Source: Agelaius tricolor (taxonomy: Eukaryota > Chordata > Aves > Passeriformes > Icteridae). Taken from it: a stretch of DNA of 64,000 nt. A program made the translations under genes and the position numbers. The notes beneath the pieces were generated by a model, which saw only the letters and a program-made list of their open reading frames with translations, had not been told where the DNA came from and did no database searches. Below are positions 49,601 through 62,450 of this stretch, in pieces (within the stretch, counting starts at the first letter, position 1; every line of letters begins with the position of its first letter). The stretch is taken from contig JALJCS010000001.1 in NCBI GenBank assembly GCA_023055355.1, positions 78,098,881 to 78,162,880 on the forward strand. The letters run 5' to 3'.

Positions 49601-52600
49601 ACAATGCAGCAAGGCACAGTGATTTACACTTCCTGTGGCAGATGAAAACCACAAATAAATGGATTCCCCTTGAAGAATCATTGTGTAAATAGTAATCACA
49701 TATAATTACAAAAAACAGTTCTCCAAAATCTCAATAGATCTATTTCCATCCTCCTAACAAAAATAAAAGACAGAAAATAGTTTACATCTAAGTTCCACTG
49801 GTTTCATAAGAAGCCCAGTCTTCTCTGTAGATTAATATGCCATTTCATTGAAAAATAGAATCAGTGTATTCCAAAATTACAAAGGCTAAAAACAACCACC
49901 ATATTCATACAGGAAAAACAGCAGGTTTGCAGAAGAGTCTTAGAGCCTTCAAGCATTTAATTTAAACAGTGAATGTGTGTGTTGCTTTGCCTGTCACCAG
50001 AATCTGTTGTTTTTATGATGATACTTTCCATATTCAAACTGTTTTAAAATATTGCATATTCATCTTTTCCCTTCCACTGAATTTTTATGGGGTTTTTTGT
50101 TATATAAGTTATACAGAGAGGATGCTTCCTCAACATGCAGTAATGATATTAAATCTTCATAAATGCATAGAAGAAGAAACAGGACATCAATAAAAAGTAC
50201 CTGAAGGGGAAAGAGTTTTGATAATAAACAAATTTTTAAAATTAAAACTGAATCACCAGTCTGTAGCCCGACACTAACATGAATTGTTGATCAGACACAT
50301 AACTCTCCATGTAATTGTTTTCCCTTTAAATTCTGCAGATATAATTCAAGTCTGGAAGAAAAACACTAAGACATGATTCCCTGCTGGGCTACCAAGGCTA
50401 TTTCAAATTCTAGGAGGGTTTAAACTGAGACCTATCTGTTAAATTATTGTCATGTGAGATGCAGAAACCCTCTCTGCAACCAAGATGAAGACTCAGCTCT
50501 CTAAAAGTCGTGGATCTCTCCCCGACTGGGAGTGGTAGTGGCCAATGGTAGTGGCAACGTAAGCTACTTCCCACAGGTCTCGATGTTTGTGACTCTCACC
50601 CATCAGTCTGCCTTCTCACATCAGGCTGGGAGGGTTGATGAGGAAAATAGTTACAATAATAATTTTAAAGTCATTGTTGTCTTACTGATCCCTTATGGAT
50701 TTACAGAAGACCTAGATTTTTCATCTTCTTCACAGTCTACAATTGATATTTAACATCTTCATAGGCCAGATATTAAAATCCTGCGCTGAATAATGTTTCT
50801 GCCTAATTCTTGCTTCATGACTTAGAGCTATCTCTGTAAACATCTCCCTTTCTGAGCTGTTCAGCCCTCTAAGTATTCTGGCAGCAGATCAAGGTTGACA
50901 CTTCCCTGGAAAAACAAGAACTGTGTAACTCCCAAAATGGGCAGTTCTCTGAGCACAGATGGATGAACAAAGTATAAAGAAAGTCAGTGTTGAACATTAC
51001 AAACTTCCACAGACGTGGAGCACTCTTTAACTTCAGTGAAAGCACAAGCTGATTCCTCTGCTGACAAGGAAACATTTTACCTACACCAGATTCAATGACT
51101 GGAGACAGGAGTGTCACTTTTCAGTGATGCTCAGCCTGTGTGTAGAGCAGCTCACACACTCTCCTAATGGCTTTTTAGCCACTACCTCTGACAGCATCAC
51201 TCCCACTAAAGCATAAAGGTAAGTTATCAGCTTTTGCATGTTATGGGCTGAGCTCTTTCAGTTCTGTAGCCATTAGTGCTGCCATTACAACTTCTAAAAA
51301 AACTTACAATGTAATTGTGGATAGTGCTGATCACAACAAATCCTTATAAAATGAAATCCTACTTCTATTTACCTCCCTAATGAGTGAATTTCTCATTATT
51401 CTTGTGCTGTCAATTTGCTCCTTAGAAGACTGTTTTTATTTATTTATTTAACCGTTTTCATGAGTGCTTAAGACAGCCTGATTCAATTGCCAGTCAGTTT
51501 AGTGATAATTACATGCTAGATGCTATAAATGGACACAAAGAATATATTTCCCTAAGAATCCAGAAGAAGAGGAAAAAGAATAAAAAAGAGCAGGCTTTAG
51601 AAACACTTGTGAGCCACTTGTCTTTTCATACCAGCTGTTTGACACTAGCACTCTCCTTGAAATAATTTTTAGGCTGAAATCACACAGTGATGCTTCTTCT
51701 GAAATGTTAATGTTTTCATGTCTGAGGCAAGACTAGATTATTCTCCCCTGAAGTTTTTTAGCAAGCAGTTATGCTTGCCAGCACCACCAACATTTTGAAC
51801 CCCTATCAATGACAGAGTAAAAGAACTGCTTTCTGTCTCATTTCTTTCAGGGAATAACTGCTCCTTGTGACTCACACGGTCTTACTCCTCTTGAATGCAG
51901 CTGTCTTTTTCTCATCTCAGAGTTCAAGTAAATTTACAAGAGGGTTTTAGTGAGAGAAAACTGAAAAGCTGCTTATTCTCCAAGCTCACTATGTTGTCCT
52001 TTTTCTGAGAAACACTCATTGTTCAATAATGATATTCCCTGCTGAACTCACAAATTATATCTGGGGGAGAGACAGGGAGGATGTTTTGAAGGTTAAATTG
52101 AATGAAAAGTTTTATCAGTGTGGTACTTAAAGACCATAATGTGCTATTTGTTAAGGTTTTTGCTGGGAAAAAATGTGGAATTTTATCTCTGGAATATATG
52201 CAAGATTTTCCCCATGTGTTTGGAGCCTAAGAACCCCAGAAATCTGCTGTGGAGAACCTGTAGCTTTCTGGTGGTCCATAAGTGTAATGAAAAAGTCATT
52301 ATAGACTTCTAATATGGGCTTGGCCATTTCTCACCAAGCAAGGGTTCTTACCATCTCTTTATTTGGCATCACATCTCTTGCCCTGTCTGGCAAAGCAAGC
52401 TGAATTTAATTACAGCTGTGTGTCTATTTGTGGTTGGTGGGATTGCTGTAGATCCTGAATGGGTGTCTGGAGAGGTGACCCTATGGATTATCAACAGAAG
52501 AGCAAGGACAAAATAAGAGAAAAAGTAGAAAAGAACAAAACAGTGACTGTATGTGACTCCTTTACCAGCACTGGAAGTGGGGGGTGGTGTGGTTTGAAAG

Positions 52601-54850
52601 CTCACATGAGCAAACTGGCCAAGGTTGTACTTTTCCTGCTTTGGCAACAGGCTGAATGCCCCGTTGGGCCAGTCAGTACCATTTGTTATAGTTACAGGTG
52701 CAGTAAAGGAGCACCTTTGCTCCGTTTTTCTCAGTAAACCTGTTTAATGATAGTTAAAAGCATATGCTGCATTTTTCTCATGACCAGCCCATTCCCTCAG
52801 AGCACCACAGGATAATCCACATGTGTATGAGGCACTAGGTGAGTATCGAAAGAAGAAAATAAAACTCATTTGCTTTAATGAACCTGTAGAAGACCAGATC
52901 AGAAGGAGCAGCAAATAAAAATTTTTGTTGCACTCTTGGGAGGCAGGGAAACATAGATGAAAGTGACAGCAGATATTAAAATACTGAATGTAATGTTTTG
53001 CAAATAGAAAACCTGACATTTCATATGGTTTTGCAGTAGATCTGGTAGAGTGTTGTATAGCTGATCACAGAAAGTTATTCAAATTAATGTGGCAAATTTG
53101 CTGCACTCATTTATGAATTTTTACTATTTTAATTGTTTTGTAACACTGATTTATTGCAGCCATTTGGGATTGAGGCCAAACAGCTTATTTAAATATTTAA
53201 TAATTGAAAACCTGCAAACTTGCAGTTCATTTACTGCTTTCCTCTGAAAATGGAACTTCAAAATATTTTGCTGTGGGAGGAAAAAAATCTTTACCTAAAC
53301 AATTTGGAAGTTCATCTGTATTTTGCTAAATTTTTGAGTTTTACAACATAATGTAGCAGATAGACTCTGAGGAAAAAGAAATAATTTGGTTAGAGTAAGT
53401 GTGTAAGATACCTCTCCAAAACACTTAATCTATCCATTTCTTGCTGGCCCTAAATTGGTGTCACATACTGTGGAAATCCTGCCAAAAGTCTTTATAATCT
53501 ATAGGAGAAAAGTAAAACCTGGTAGGAGTCTTAATAATTATCTTAAGAATTTAAGAGTTATTAAGAATTTGCTTTAAGGAAGCAAACTTGCTTTTGAACC
53601 AAGGAAGATATTAAGAGGTATAAAAAATATCATAGAGCATACAGGGAGATTTACAATGTCTTTCTACAAACCTGTGTCACAAATAAGCAAAGAATATTTG
53701 GAGCCTTGTATGAGGTATTTTGAAGGCACAAGAAGCATTTTACTAAATGGAAGAACTCAGAAGACATAAAAAATTAAGCCTAGAAAAACTCATAATAAAA
53801 CCACAGTGTTTTCCTTCCTTAACATTGTGAAAAAAAATAGGATAGAAAATCATTAGTAATATATTGAAAGTAGATTGGGAAATTCTTGTATCATAGAACA
53901 AGAATTGATTTTACATGAGAAATGGAGGAAGGATATAAAAAAATGGTAAATGCTGAGACAGGAATTTGATAGAAAACAATGAGGAAATAGGTGTTTGTAA
54001 GTTCTCCAGAGTGTTTGGAATTATAATCAATTGCAGTGAATGTTGTGGAGAGGATATTGTGCCTTTTTTTAAATTGGAAGAGAAAAAGATAAATATCTGC
54101 ATACTCTTTTAGAGCCTCCAGTGCTGGTCACCGTAAAAAGATGCCTTAGTGAGTTAGAAAAACACACAGATAAATCTAGCAAGAAAAGAATACTTTCAAA
54201 ATTAAATGTAAATAATATCATATTTGGCTTTTAAGGTTTGAAATTTTAAAGTCAATTTACAGACTCAAAAGTTCTTTGATCAAAGGAAGACGAAGCCCAA
54301 TTTGGACAAAGCATAAAAATTAATAACTTAGGGAAGTTTCTAGTGCTTATTTGTTGATTTGCATTGTGTACCTACAGTTTCAGAGGGAAACTGAAAAGAT
54401 AAATTCCTAAGACTTTCTACCTTTCAGTTACATGGATATATAAAATTTATATTGAGCCATTGGTGTCACCAAATCATGAATAATTGCTATGGTCAAGCTA
54501 AGACTATAATTCTCAGTACTCTACAGTGGCTGATATAGTCATGCTCAAATTTTCAGCTGACATTAACTTTAAAACGACCCTGAGAGAGTGCAGTGTTTTA
54601 TTTCTTCAGCAGAGGACAGGATTTAGTTCCCTTTTTATTTTCTCCAACAACCACTTCACTCACTGCTGCCTGATTCTCATCTGCTGTTAGTGTCTGAGGT
54701 AGCCTACAAGAGATGAGGACAGGCAAGACCTCCAGAGTAGTACATTTATTAAAAATTCCTTTGTTTGTCCACTAGATGACTCTCTGATCTATTGGACATC
54801 AGCAGGAAAATCTGTAGACCTTGGGAATAAAAAATGGATGTCAGGTGTCA

Positions 54851-54879
54851 GGGTGGGGTGGGGAAGGTGGGGAGGAGGG
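54851..54879 (+). other. Strong G-quadruplex motif
   Basis: GGG, T, GGGG, T, GGGG, AAGGT, GGGG, AGGA, GGG: five G-runs with loops of 1-5 nt in 29 bp. One spare run makes folding likely. It also offers overlapping SP1/MAZ-like boxes. It is isolated in AT-rich sequence with no CpG island and no start site around it. Confidence 0.85.
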
Positions 54880-56322
54880 CTTGGTTTGGGTTATTTTTTC
54901 ATTCGCTGTTGATATCAGTACTTCAGTATGCTAAGGCAGCATTGGAACAATCTACCCAAGGGTCAAGACAAAGTGAGGCTTATTTTTACAGCCAACCCTT
55001 TTTTTTTGTTTGGTTGAGGTTTTTTCCCCTTTTAGAGTCTTCTAGAACTTAAAGATAAGGAATCATACACCTGCATACAGAGAAGGAGAAAACAAGCAAC
55101 CTTGGCAAACATAATAGGCAAAAGTGAGTCTCCAGTGAAAGACTCACCTCTCACATGAAAAATAGATGTTGGTAGGAAACAATGTCTGATGGCCATTCCG
55201 CTTATGTTACTTGGTCTCAAAAGCTCCATGAAGTTTCAATTCATTACTTCAGTAATTTTGGTCACTTCATTAGAGCTGATATTGTTATTCCACCTCTTCT
55301 ACCAAGAAAAGCTTCAGGACTGTGTAGCATAAAAGTTACAGCTACTCTGCTCCTCACTTCTCTCCCTCCTGCCTCCTTCTTTCCTCCAGTAGAGAAATAA
55401 TATGGTTCCTAATAGTAAGAACTTGAATGCAGGTGTATGGAAGTAAAAAAATCAGCTCTAATGTGATGTTCCACAATGGAGCAATATCTTGATGCAAGTC
55501 ATTCTGAATCATGAATTGTAAGGCTGACTGCAGAGCTGACATCTGCAGCATTTTAGAGCCTGAGAGGCCGAGTGAGCTGACCAGGTGGATTATGCAGACC
55601 TCTGAAGAGAACTATTGGGTGAGGACTTACAATAAATCCCAAAATGTAGTCTGCTCTCATGTTTTCTGCTGAATCAAAGAGCAGATGGTATGGCTGCTTC
55701 AGAATCTCAAGCAGGCACTGTGCTGTTCACTGCTGTACATTAAACTGCATGGCAATAGGCAACTTAACAAATAATTTTTTAAAAAGTACTTCTACTTGTT
55801 TATGAAGAGTCCAGGAACTAGCATTACTACAGCAGATGTTTGTCTTTTTTTTTTGTTTTTTGGATGTAAATGTAATGCAAATTACTGTCGTGAGGCATAA
55901 AAAAGTATAACATGCCCCAAAATCCAAATAGATTTTGCTGTGCCATTGGCTGATGCTTATGTCTGATGGAATAAAAGACATAATTTTGAAGACCATGTGT
56001 GAATATTTACATAGTTTAGTTTTTGATACCATGACCAGAATGAACCAACCACCATTATTTGTCCAGATCAAGAAATAATCATATTTTCAGGAGAAGTTAT
56101 GAAAAGACAATTTGATTAGCAGAAGTTTAATGCAATATCTAAAAGTATGAGAAAATATATTTATTTTGGTTACCCATGAAAATGTTCTAATCTTCAAATG
56201 CAAGCTGGAAATAAAGCTAATTATATTACAACTGAAAAAGTGTTTTCATAAAAGTAATGAGCATTTCTGAAGTATTTGGGTTTCTATCTGCATTTTCAAA
56301 TCTTACTCTGAAGTGTACTCAT

Positions 56323-56362
56323 AATGAATGAATGAATGAATGAATGAATGAATGAATGAATG
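56323..56362. repeat. (AATG)10 tetranucleotide microsatellite
   Basis: Ten uninterrupted AATG units, the purest simple repeat in the window and a likely polymorphic marker. Confidence 0.95.
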
Positions 56363-57940
56363 ACTAGTTAAATTTAATAAACCAAATGCTAACTACTACA
56401 TTTTTTCAGGAATTGATATTATCACTTTTTGTTTCAAGATGGGATTATTTAAAGATATTTGTACACTTTTCCAGTAAATGAAAAAAAGTGAAGTTCAAGC
56501 CTGTGAATAAAGACCTGGTGCAAATTTTATTACTGTAAATGATATTTCAGTTTCAATCTCTGATTATTTTTCTATCCATCTTGAGGAATAACTGAAGTAG
56601 GGACTACGGAGAGGTGTTGGAATTTCTCAGGCAGCCATTTTCATTTGATAGTTTTCAGTCAACTCTGAAATTCATGAAGGGAGCATTTAAGATTTCTGCA
56701 TATCAGTTTTTAATCTGGGTATCTTTCTTTTTAGATAGGAAATGTCACTACTTGATGGGATTTGATAAAGTGATTTATGGCATCTGATCTATCAGAGCAT
56801 ATACCATTACAAAAAACTTGAAGAAAGTACAGTTGAGCAGTGAAGTAAGGATATAAAAATGCTTCCTGTCATTGTCTTGCATTGGTTAGCTATGAACTAA
56901 AATTCAATACAGAGAAATCAGGAGGTGAAGAAAAGAACTTGCAGAGAGGTAGCTAGAATTTTTTATTACTTAAATTCACCTTTGATACTTTGAACTGTGC
57001 AGCATTAGCACTTCAATATCTTCCTCATTTTAAGTAGTTTCATGTTCTGTGCCATGGCAACTACAGGCAGACTATAGCCATGAACAAATTGAGTCTAGAG
57101 AGAGCTTCAGAAGCAAGTCTGGCCCTCATTCAAAACCTTTTGAAACAGATGAAAGAGTGTCTATTGACTTTGATGGGCTTTGGCTTGAACTCTTCCAGCT
57201 TCTACAGGCAGGCTTGGGTTCTGATTACAGCTCCAGATGATGTCCATGTATTTCATTCAATTGCGCCTTAATTATATGTATTGAACAGCACTGGGAAAAG
57301 GTCCAGGGATATAGGATGTTTGCCTCCAAGGATGATGTTATAACTGAACTCAGGAAAATAATCCTTTTTTAATGCTACTGAATTTTCTGTGATTCCTTGC
57401 ACAGTGACAGAAATTTTGCATTTGGGATATCATCCATCACACTATACCAGGGGTGGGTGACTGTACAGGTGAGGTAAGTTAGAATGCTGATGGACAAAAA
57501 GCACAGAAATACTGTCCACATCAGAATTATTTCTGTAACCATTCAGGCCTAGCTCAAAATTGCAGTTATCAAGTTATAGCAAAAAACCATTTTTAATTGC
57601 ATTTTCATCGGATTTAAAGCTGCATGACAGTGGGGAAAGACAGGAATTCAAGCATATCAAGCATTATATATAATAAAATACATGTATTATATGTGATTAT
57701 TATATATTATAAGGAATTGTGTACATTATAAGGGACTGCCAAACCAAGAACAAGGTACCTGAGAAATAATAGCTTTTTTGCACTAGAAAAGATAAAGATG
57801 TGACTGATTCTGCGATTTTACAAAGTAAGACTGTCTTTGAAAGCTTGTGGCCTTTCTCTCCACTTCTGTGAGTGAATGTGCTGATCTAAGAACATGACAA
57901 GGAGGACAAATGGTTTACCACCTGCTGCCTGAGCACTCAC

Positions 57941-58025
57941 CCGCAGGTCACCAGTCTTGTCAAAGAGATTTGCGTTGACAGAATGTGAAATGGCATTGCC
58001 ATCAAAACATATAAGACTACCTTTC
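57941..58025 (-). other. Candidate 85-nt exon of unknown gene (weak)
   Basis: On the minus strand a GTTGCTTTTCTTCAAAG acceptor-like motif ends at 58026, and a donor CTGCGG|GTGAGT begins at 57940. The enclosed 85 nt leave one base plus 28 open codons; the frame includes CFDGNAI and NANLFDKTGDLR, ends at phase 0 and retains CpG codons in otherwise CpG-poor sequence. It sits in a 91-codon stop-free minus frame (57818-58093). I do not recognise the protein. Against it: a second frame across the same 85 nt is also open, no neighbouring exon is visible, and frames this long arise by chance here. Confidence 0.22.
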
Positions 58026-59676
58026 CTTTGAAGAAAAGCAACAGCTACTGTAACTTTGAAGTTTGAGGACAGGCAGGCAATTAGTTTAAAGTACTAGACA
58101 CAAACGGGGAAATGAATCTGACGTTGCATCTAATACAAACTGGCAGTTTCAAACCCTGAAAGGTGGACTTCATACAGCACTTTTCTATGACAAGTCCCCA
58201 GCTAGTGTGCTGATTTTGAACCATAAGAGTGGAATCACTTGAATAACCTTGTCCAACTCTCAAAAAATTTAGTCTTTTTCCAATACATAGATGGATTTCA
58301 CAAAACATCTACTCTTTGTGCCACTATACCCTCATGAGCCACAGAAATGTCCAATAATCCATGTCACAGGAATAAAGCAGAGGAGATTGTGGGAGTTGCA
58401 TGAATTCTTTTATTTAAAACTTTACACATGATGTAAGAAAGTGAACCACACTATATGCTACAGAAGACCAAACTGCTTTCTCTGCTTGCAAATGACTAAA
58501 CAAGAATCTAGTTAATGAATAAATCATTGAGCATATGAGCCAAATACAGCAATTCATCACTTGAGGAATTAAGGGTATGAAACCTGGGTCTTCTGCCTGC
58601 CTTTAATTCTGTCTTAATTTTGCCTTTCTTCAGCTTACATTAGCTCAACATCAGGACCTCAGCTTTAGAATCTGAGATTTCTCAGAGCTCTGGTAAAATG
58701 TCAATCAATTTTTTTTTTTCATTGTGTTGAGTAAAAGATATTAATCTTAAAGCATACTAATTCAATCACAAGTGGTTATATTAATTTCTTACACTTCAGT
58801 CTCCTGAAAGCAATCTGCTGTCTCCTTGCTGTACTGACTATCACTAACACTATCTAACCAAGTTTTGATGAAGACAAGTGAATATATATCTGACTGGACA
58901 TCCTGTATCTATAGAAATACAGAGCATAATACAGTCTTTACTAGTAAGGTTACCTAGCTGATATTTTAGAAGAATGTGAGCTTCTCTTTCTGAGCACAAA
59001 GCATCATTTCAAATGTAATCTGTATTATTTATCCACATCTTCTCTGTCGGTCTCCATGTATGCTACCTGAGATTAAGGTAAAACCAATGCCAATAATCAC
59101 CTGAGAGTTCTCAGCAAACACAGAATGTATGTTTTTTTGGTTGTTTTTTTTTTTAACAGAATCTGCTGTTATTAGCATAAAACAGGAACTTGTAGATATG
59201 TGCTGATAATTTTTTCTTAGACATGCTTGAAGATTTCATTAACAATATTTAAAACTTGAAGTGTTATGGAAATCATCTCTCATATAATTACATTATATAC
59301 ATTAGAACAGCTCTCACATTGTGTCACCTCAGAAAAGTTATAATCTTGTAGAATGAGCCATCAGATTAACATTTTCTAAGAAATCAGTGCTGGGTTCTCA
59401 CAGTGAAAAACTATTCCTCTGGCAGGCCACCAGAATTTAAATTTCGCAGGCTGTAGTATAGTGTAAGGTTTACTTGTTCAATCAAGCATTCAATTAACTA
59501 ACGTGTCAGTATGTTGGTCCTTTGTGAGACAAATAAATGGCAGCTAAAGTGCATTGAGCCATCTGAATGGATAGTTGTGTAATTAATATTTGCTTTTAAT
59601 TTATTGTAAGATGTCCAGATGCTCTGGCAATCAGTTCCTGGGAAATCCTTAAAATAATTGACTGAGTTCTGTAAAC

Positions 59677-59690
59677 TTACTAGAGGGCAG
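59677..59690 (+). promoter_or_regulatory. CTCF-like motif
   Basis: TTACTAGAGGGCAG matches 12 of 14 positions of the CTCF core (CCASYAGRKGGCRS); only the two leading C positions fail. It lies in a stretch rich in TAAT and ATTTAT motifs that could be a conserved non-coding element. Confidence 0.3.
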
Positions 59691-62403
59691 CAGGTTTTCC
59701 TGTCTCGCTATGTGATTAGAATTGGGCAAATGATTCAGCAGACCTTTTAAAATTCTTAACTTTTATTATAAATATGTTGTTTATAGCGCCAACATAATTT
59801 CTGTGTAATTTAATGTTTATTTAATAACAGGGTTTATCTATTATTTATAATCTATTTCAGATTGTCATTGTTTTGGGATGACAAACCATTCTCCAACTCA
59901 GTAGACCAAGATTTGTTAGTTTGGCAGAGAAGAAAGCATGTAATTTCAGGACAATTTTTTCTTCAGTTGCTCTCATCTTTGTGAGCTACTCCAGAAGTTA
60001 ATCTTAGTTGTGTAAACACTGAACAGGAAGAGAGAAAGGCATTTGCAGTGTGTGATTTTATTACATATGTGTTGATGTAGGATGAGTTGTTCTCTGAGCA
60101 TGGTCCAGATGAGTAACTTAGGCTCTATGTACAACTTCTATGAGAAAAACTGGAGGAGGAGGGGAGATCAGAACCTTTCAGTGTGTTTTTATCACAACAA
60201 TATGTAGACTAAGATTATATTATGCTGAACTAAGACTGTAGCTAGTTTAAACATTCCCTGAACCCATTGGAGATCCAGGCATCTTCAGAGAATGACATAG
60301 CTGGGGTATCCCGTTCCCATTAACTACTGAAAAAGCCTAAGTCAATATTGATAACTGAAATCAATCAGACCTTTATGTGGCAACACTGCATTTCACCAAG
60401 GTCTGAGAGAACATGGGCTGCTTCTCAGCAACCAGATGAGATCTAGGTTGATTGGCTGTTTGGCACATTTTATATTTACATCACCTGGTGACATTGACAC
60501 CATGAGAATTACAAGGACATTTTTAGATGTCATTCCATTGGTGATCATTTGTCAGTTTCATATGCTTATTACAGGCCCTCATGAAAGGGCTATTTTGTGT
60601 TCCACTGTGCCATTTCCAACCCTATTTTTTATGTCTGGTAAGTCTTAGAACTGATTTTTATCTCCAATCTCTGTTGCATTTGCATCATGATGCGTTGCCC
60701 CCACTCAGACATTGGACAAAATGTCATTTGTAGAAGGATCATTCCCACAACTATCACCCCTGGCTTATTTTTCCTCTGACCAAAGTTGTATTGATTTTTC
60801 TACTGCTGTCTTCCTGGCTAGCAGTTAATGATCACACTCAATGTACAGATAATAGAGATGCCAGTATCCTTGTAGGGGTTAGCTGTGATCACACACAGCC
60901 ATTCTTCTGCTAAAGTACAAAAAAAACCAAAACAACCCAACCAGAGCTCCCACAAGCATTGATCTATGTAGACACATTTATTTATATGATAATGGAAACC
61001 TCACCCAGAAGGGGTAGATTAGTTCATAAATCAGATTTAAAGAATACATTTTCAACCTTTACATCTTCATTCAAGATATAGAGAGTTCATTTTTATGAAA
61101 AACTACTTAGCAGTTACCTTTTTTTTTTACATGCAGTACACTATGATCACTTCTATATTTAAAAATCCTAATATATTTAATATGCAGTAGGATAGAATAT
61201 TGAATTCTATGTTTTGTAAGATTTATTTTACATAAATGAAAGCTTTTTAAAATATTTGAGTAATATTTTCCAAACTCCACATAATCTGTCTTCAGTTTCT
61301 AACTGGAATCTGCTTTATTTTCAGGAGACAGAAGTTTGATAATATTTGGAAAACATAACCGGTCTGACAGGTCTTCAGTGAAATACTGAGAAGCTGAGGT
61401 ACCACAAATGACTAATCATATTTGTAAAACAGAGCACTGTGAACAAAACTAATTAACCATTCTTTCATGTTTTGAGCTATTCAGTTTGGAACTAGTTCAT
61501 ATATGGATTGGAATAGTTAAAGAACATGAATTGAATCTTCCTGTCAATATAGCAACTCTTTTACACTTGAAAATTCCTGTGTTCCTTTTCCCTAGCATCT
61601 TTTGTTTCAGTAAAGCACACCTTAGTTTTTTTAAGTCTATGAAGGCTGCTAACCAAACAGTTCCCTAAATATCAACAGGAATCTTATTTCTATCTCAAGG
61701 AAAAAAAGAAATATATGACAGTCCACATATGAACATGAAACAAATTATTTCTCTGACATTTTTTGTTCCTACATTATTTCCTTTCTCGTTATCTTGGACA
61801 TTATTCTTAGGAAAGTCATTAAAAGTTCAAAGGTATGTATGAGATTAAGGCTTTCAGGAGACTGAAACTGAAGATCAGTTTTCAGTACTAAGAACTCTTG
61901 CAGTATGCAAAAATTTGACATTTCTGTTGCTCTTGGGGTACCTTATCAGCAGACAGTGAACTTTGAGTTCCTACAGATTAAAAAAAGTTACTAGCATGCT
62001 GTGAAATGGAATAGCAAAAGTTTATCCTCTTTATTCAGTGTACGTATGCAAGGTTCTAGCACGGCAAAATTTAAAGGGTATCAATTCTATAATTGGTGCT
62101 TCTAACTCAGAGAAGTTTTATCTGCATGTTTCTATCTGTACACAAAGCACAAGCATTAAAGAATAGCCATATTCAGTCATTCTGAATATGAATTTTCAGA
62201 ACCTTTTTTTTCTACCAGTCTTTTTTTCGCTATTTCTTCAGCTTGAGAGATAAAGTAGGAAACTCTTCTACAGCCCTTAGCTAGAGCTAACGGGATCCAG
62301 GCAGTATTTACTGCCAGGATGAATCTGCATATTAACTAACCCTTTGTGTAGGGGTCTAGCACCTGAAACTCTTTTATATTGCCATAATTAAAATGAGTCG
62401 ACT

Positions 62404-62450
62404 GGTCAATTAAAGTGAACTTTTCACTATTAATGACCTTTGATTACCCC
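62404..62450. promoter_or_regulatory. Candidate regulatory cluster: homeodomain, nuclear-receptor and TCF/LEF motifs
   Basis: GGTCAATTAAAG is followed by a small inverted repeat AGTGAA-CTT-TTCACT (62414-62428), then TTAATGACC and CCTTTGATTACC. The overlap of TGACCTTTG (nuclear-receptor type) and CCTTTGAT (TCF/LEF type) is compact. Only motif matches support this. Confidence 0.22.

Larger units (their letters stand above)
40491..54830. other. Long unique non-coding stretch
   Basis: Over 14 kb without a recognised gene or interspersed repeat. It holds an A-rich run (43854-43884), a purine tract (46534-46611), a short palindrome at 41392-41410 and a T run near 49349. A donor-like AAAG|GTAAGT lies near 51220, preceded by CTTTTTAG and CTGACAG acceptor-like motifs. 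The implied exon would be only about 24-39 nt and has no other support. Confidence 0.5.
54831..57817. other. Unique non-coding stretch
   Basis: Contains the G-rich quadruplex motif, the (AATG)n repeat and an AT-rich palindromic patch at about 57661-57715. A minus-strand donor-like GAG|GTGAGT lies near 55145 without a matching exon. Confidence 0.5.

Noticed and set aside
51190..51225. Possible micro-exon ending in AAAG|GTAAGT
   Set aside because: Donor is strong, but the acceptors are weak and the implied exon is only 24-39 nt; strong isolated donors are common by chance in 64 kb.
57661..57715. AT-rich palindromic patch considered as a hairpin gene
   Set aside because: Imperfect and built from TATTATA units; consistent with simple-sequence noise.
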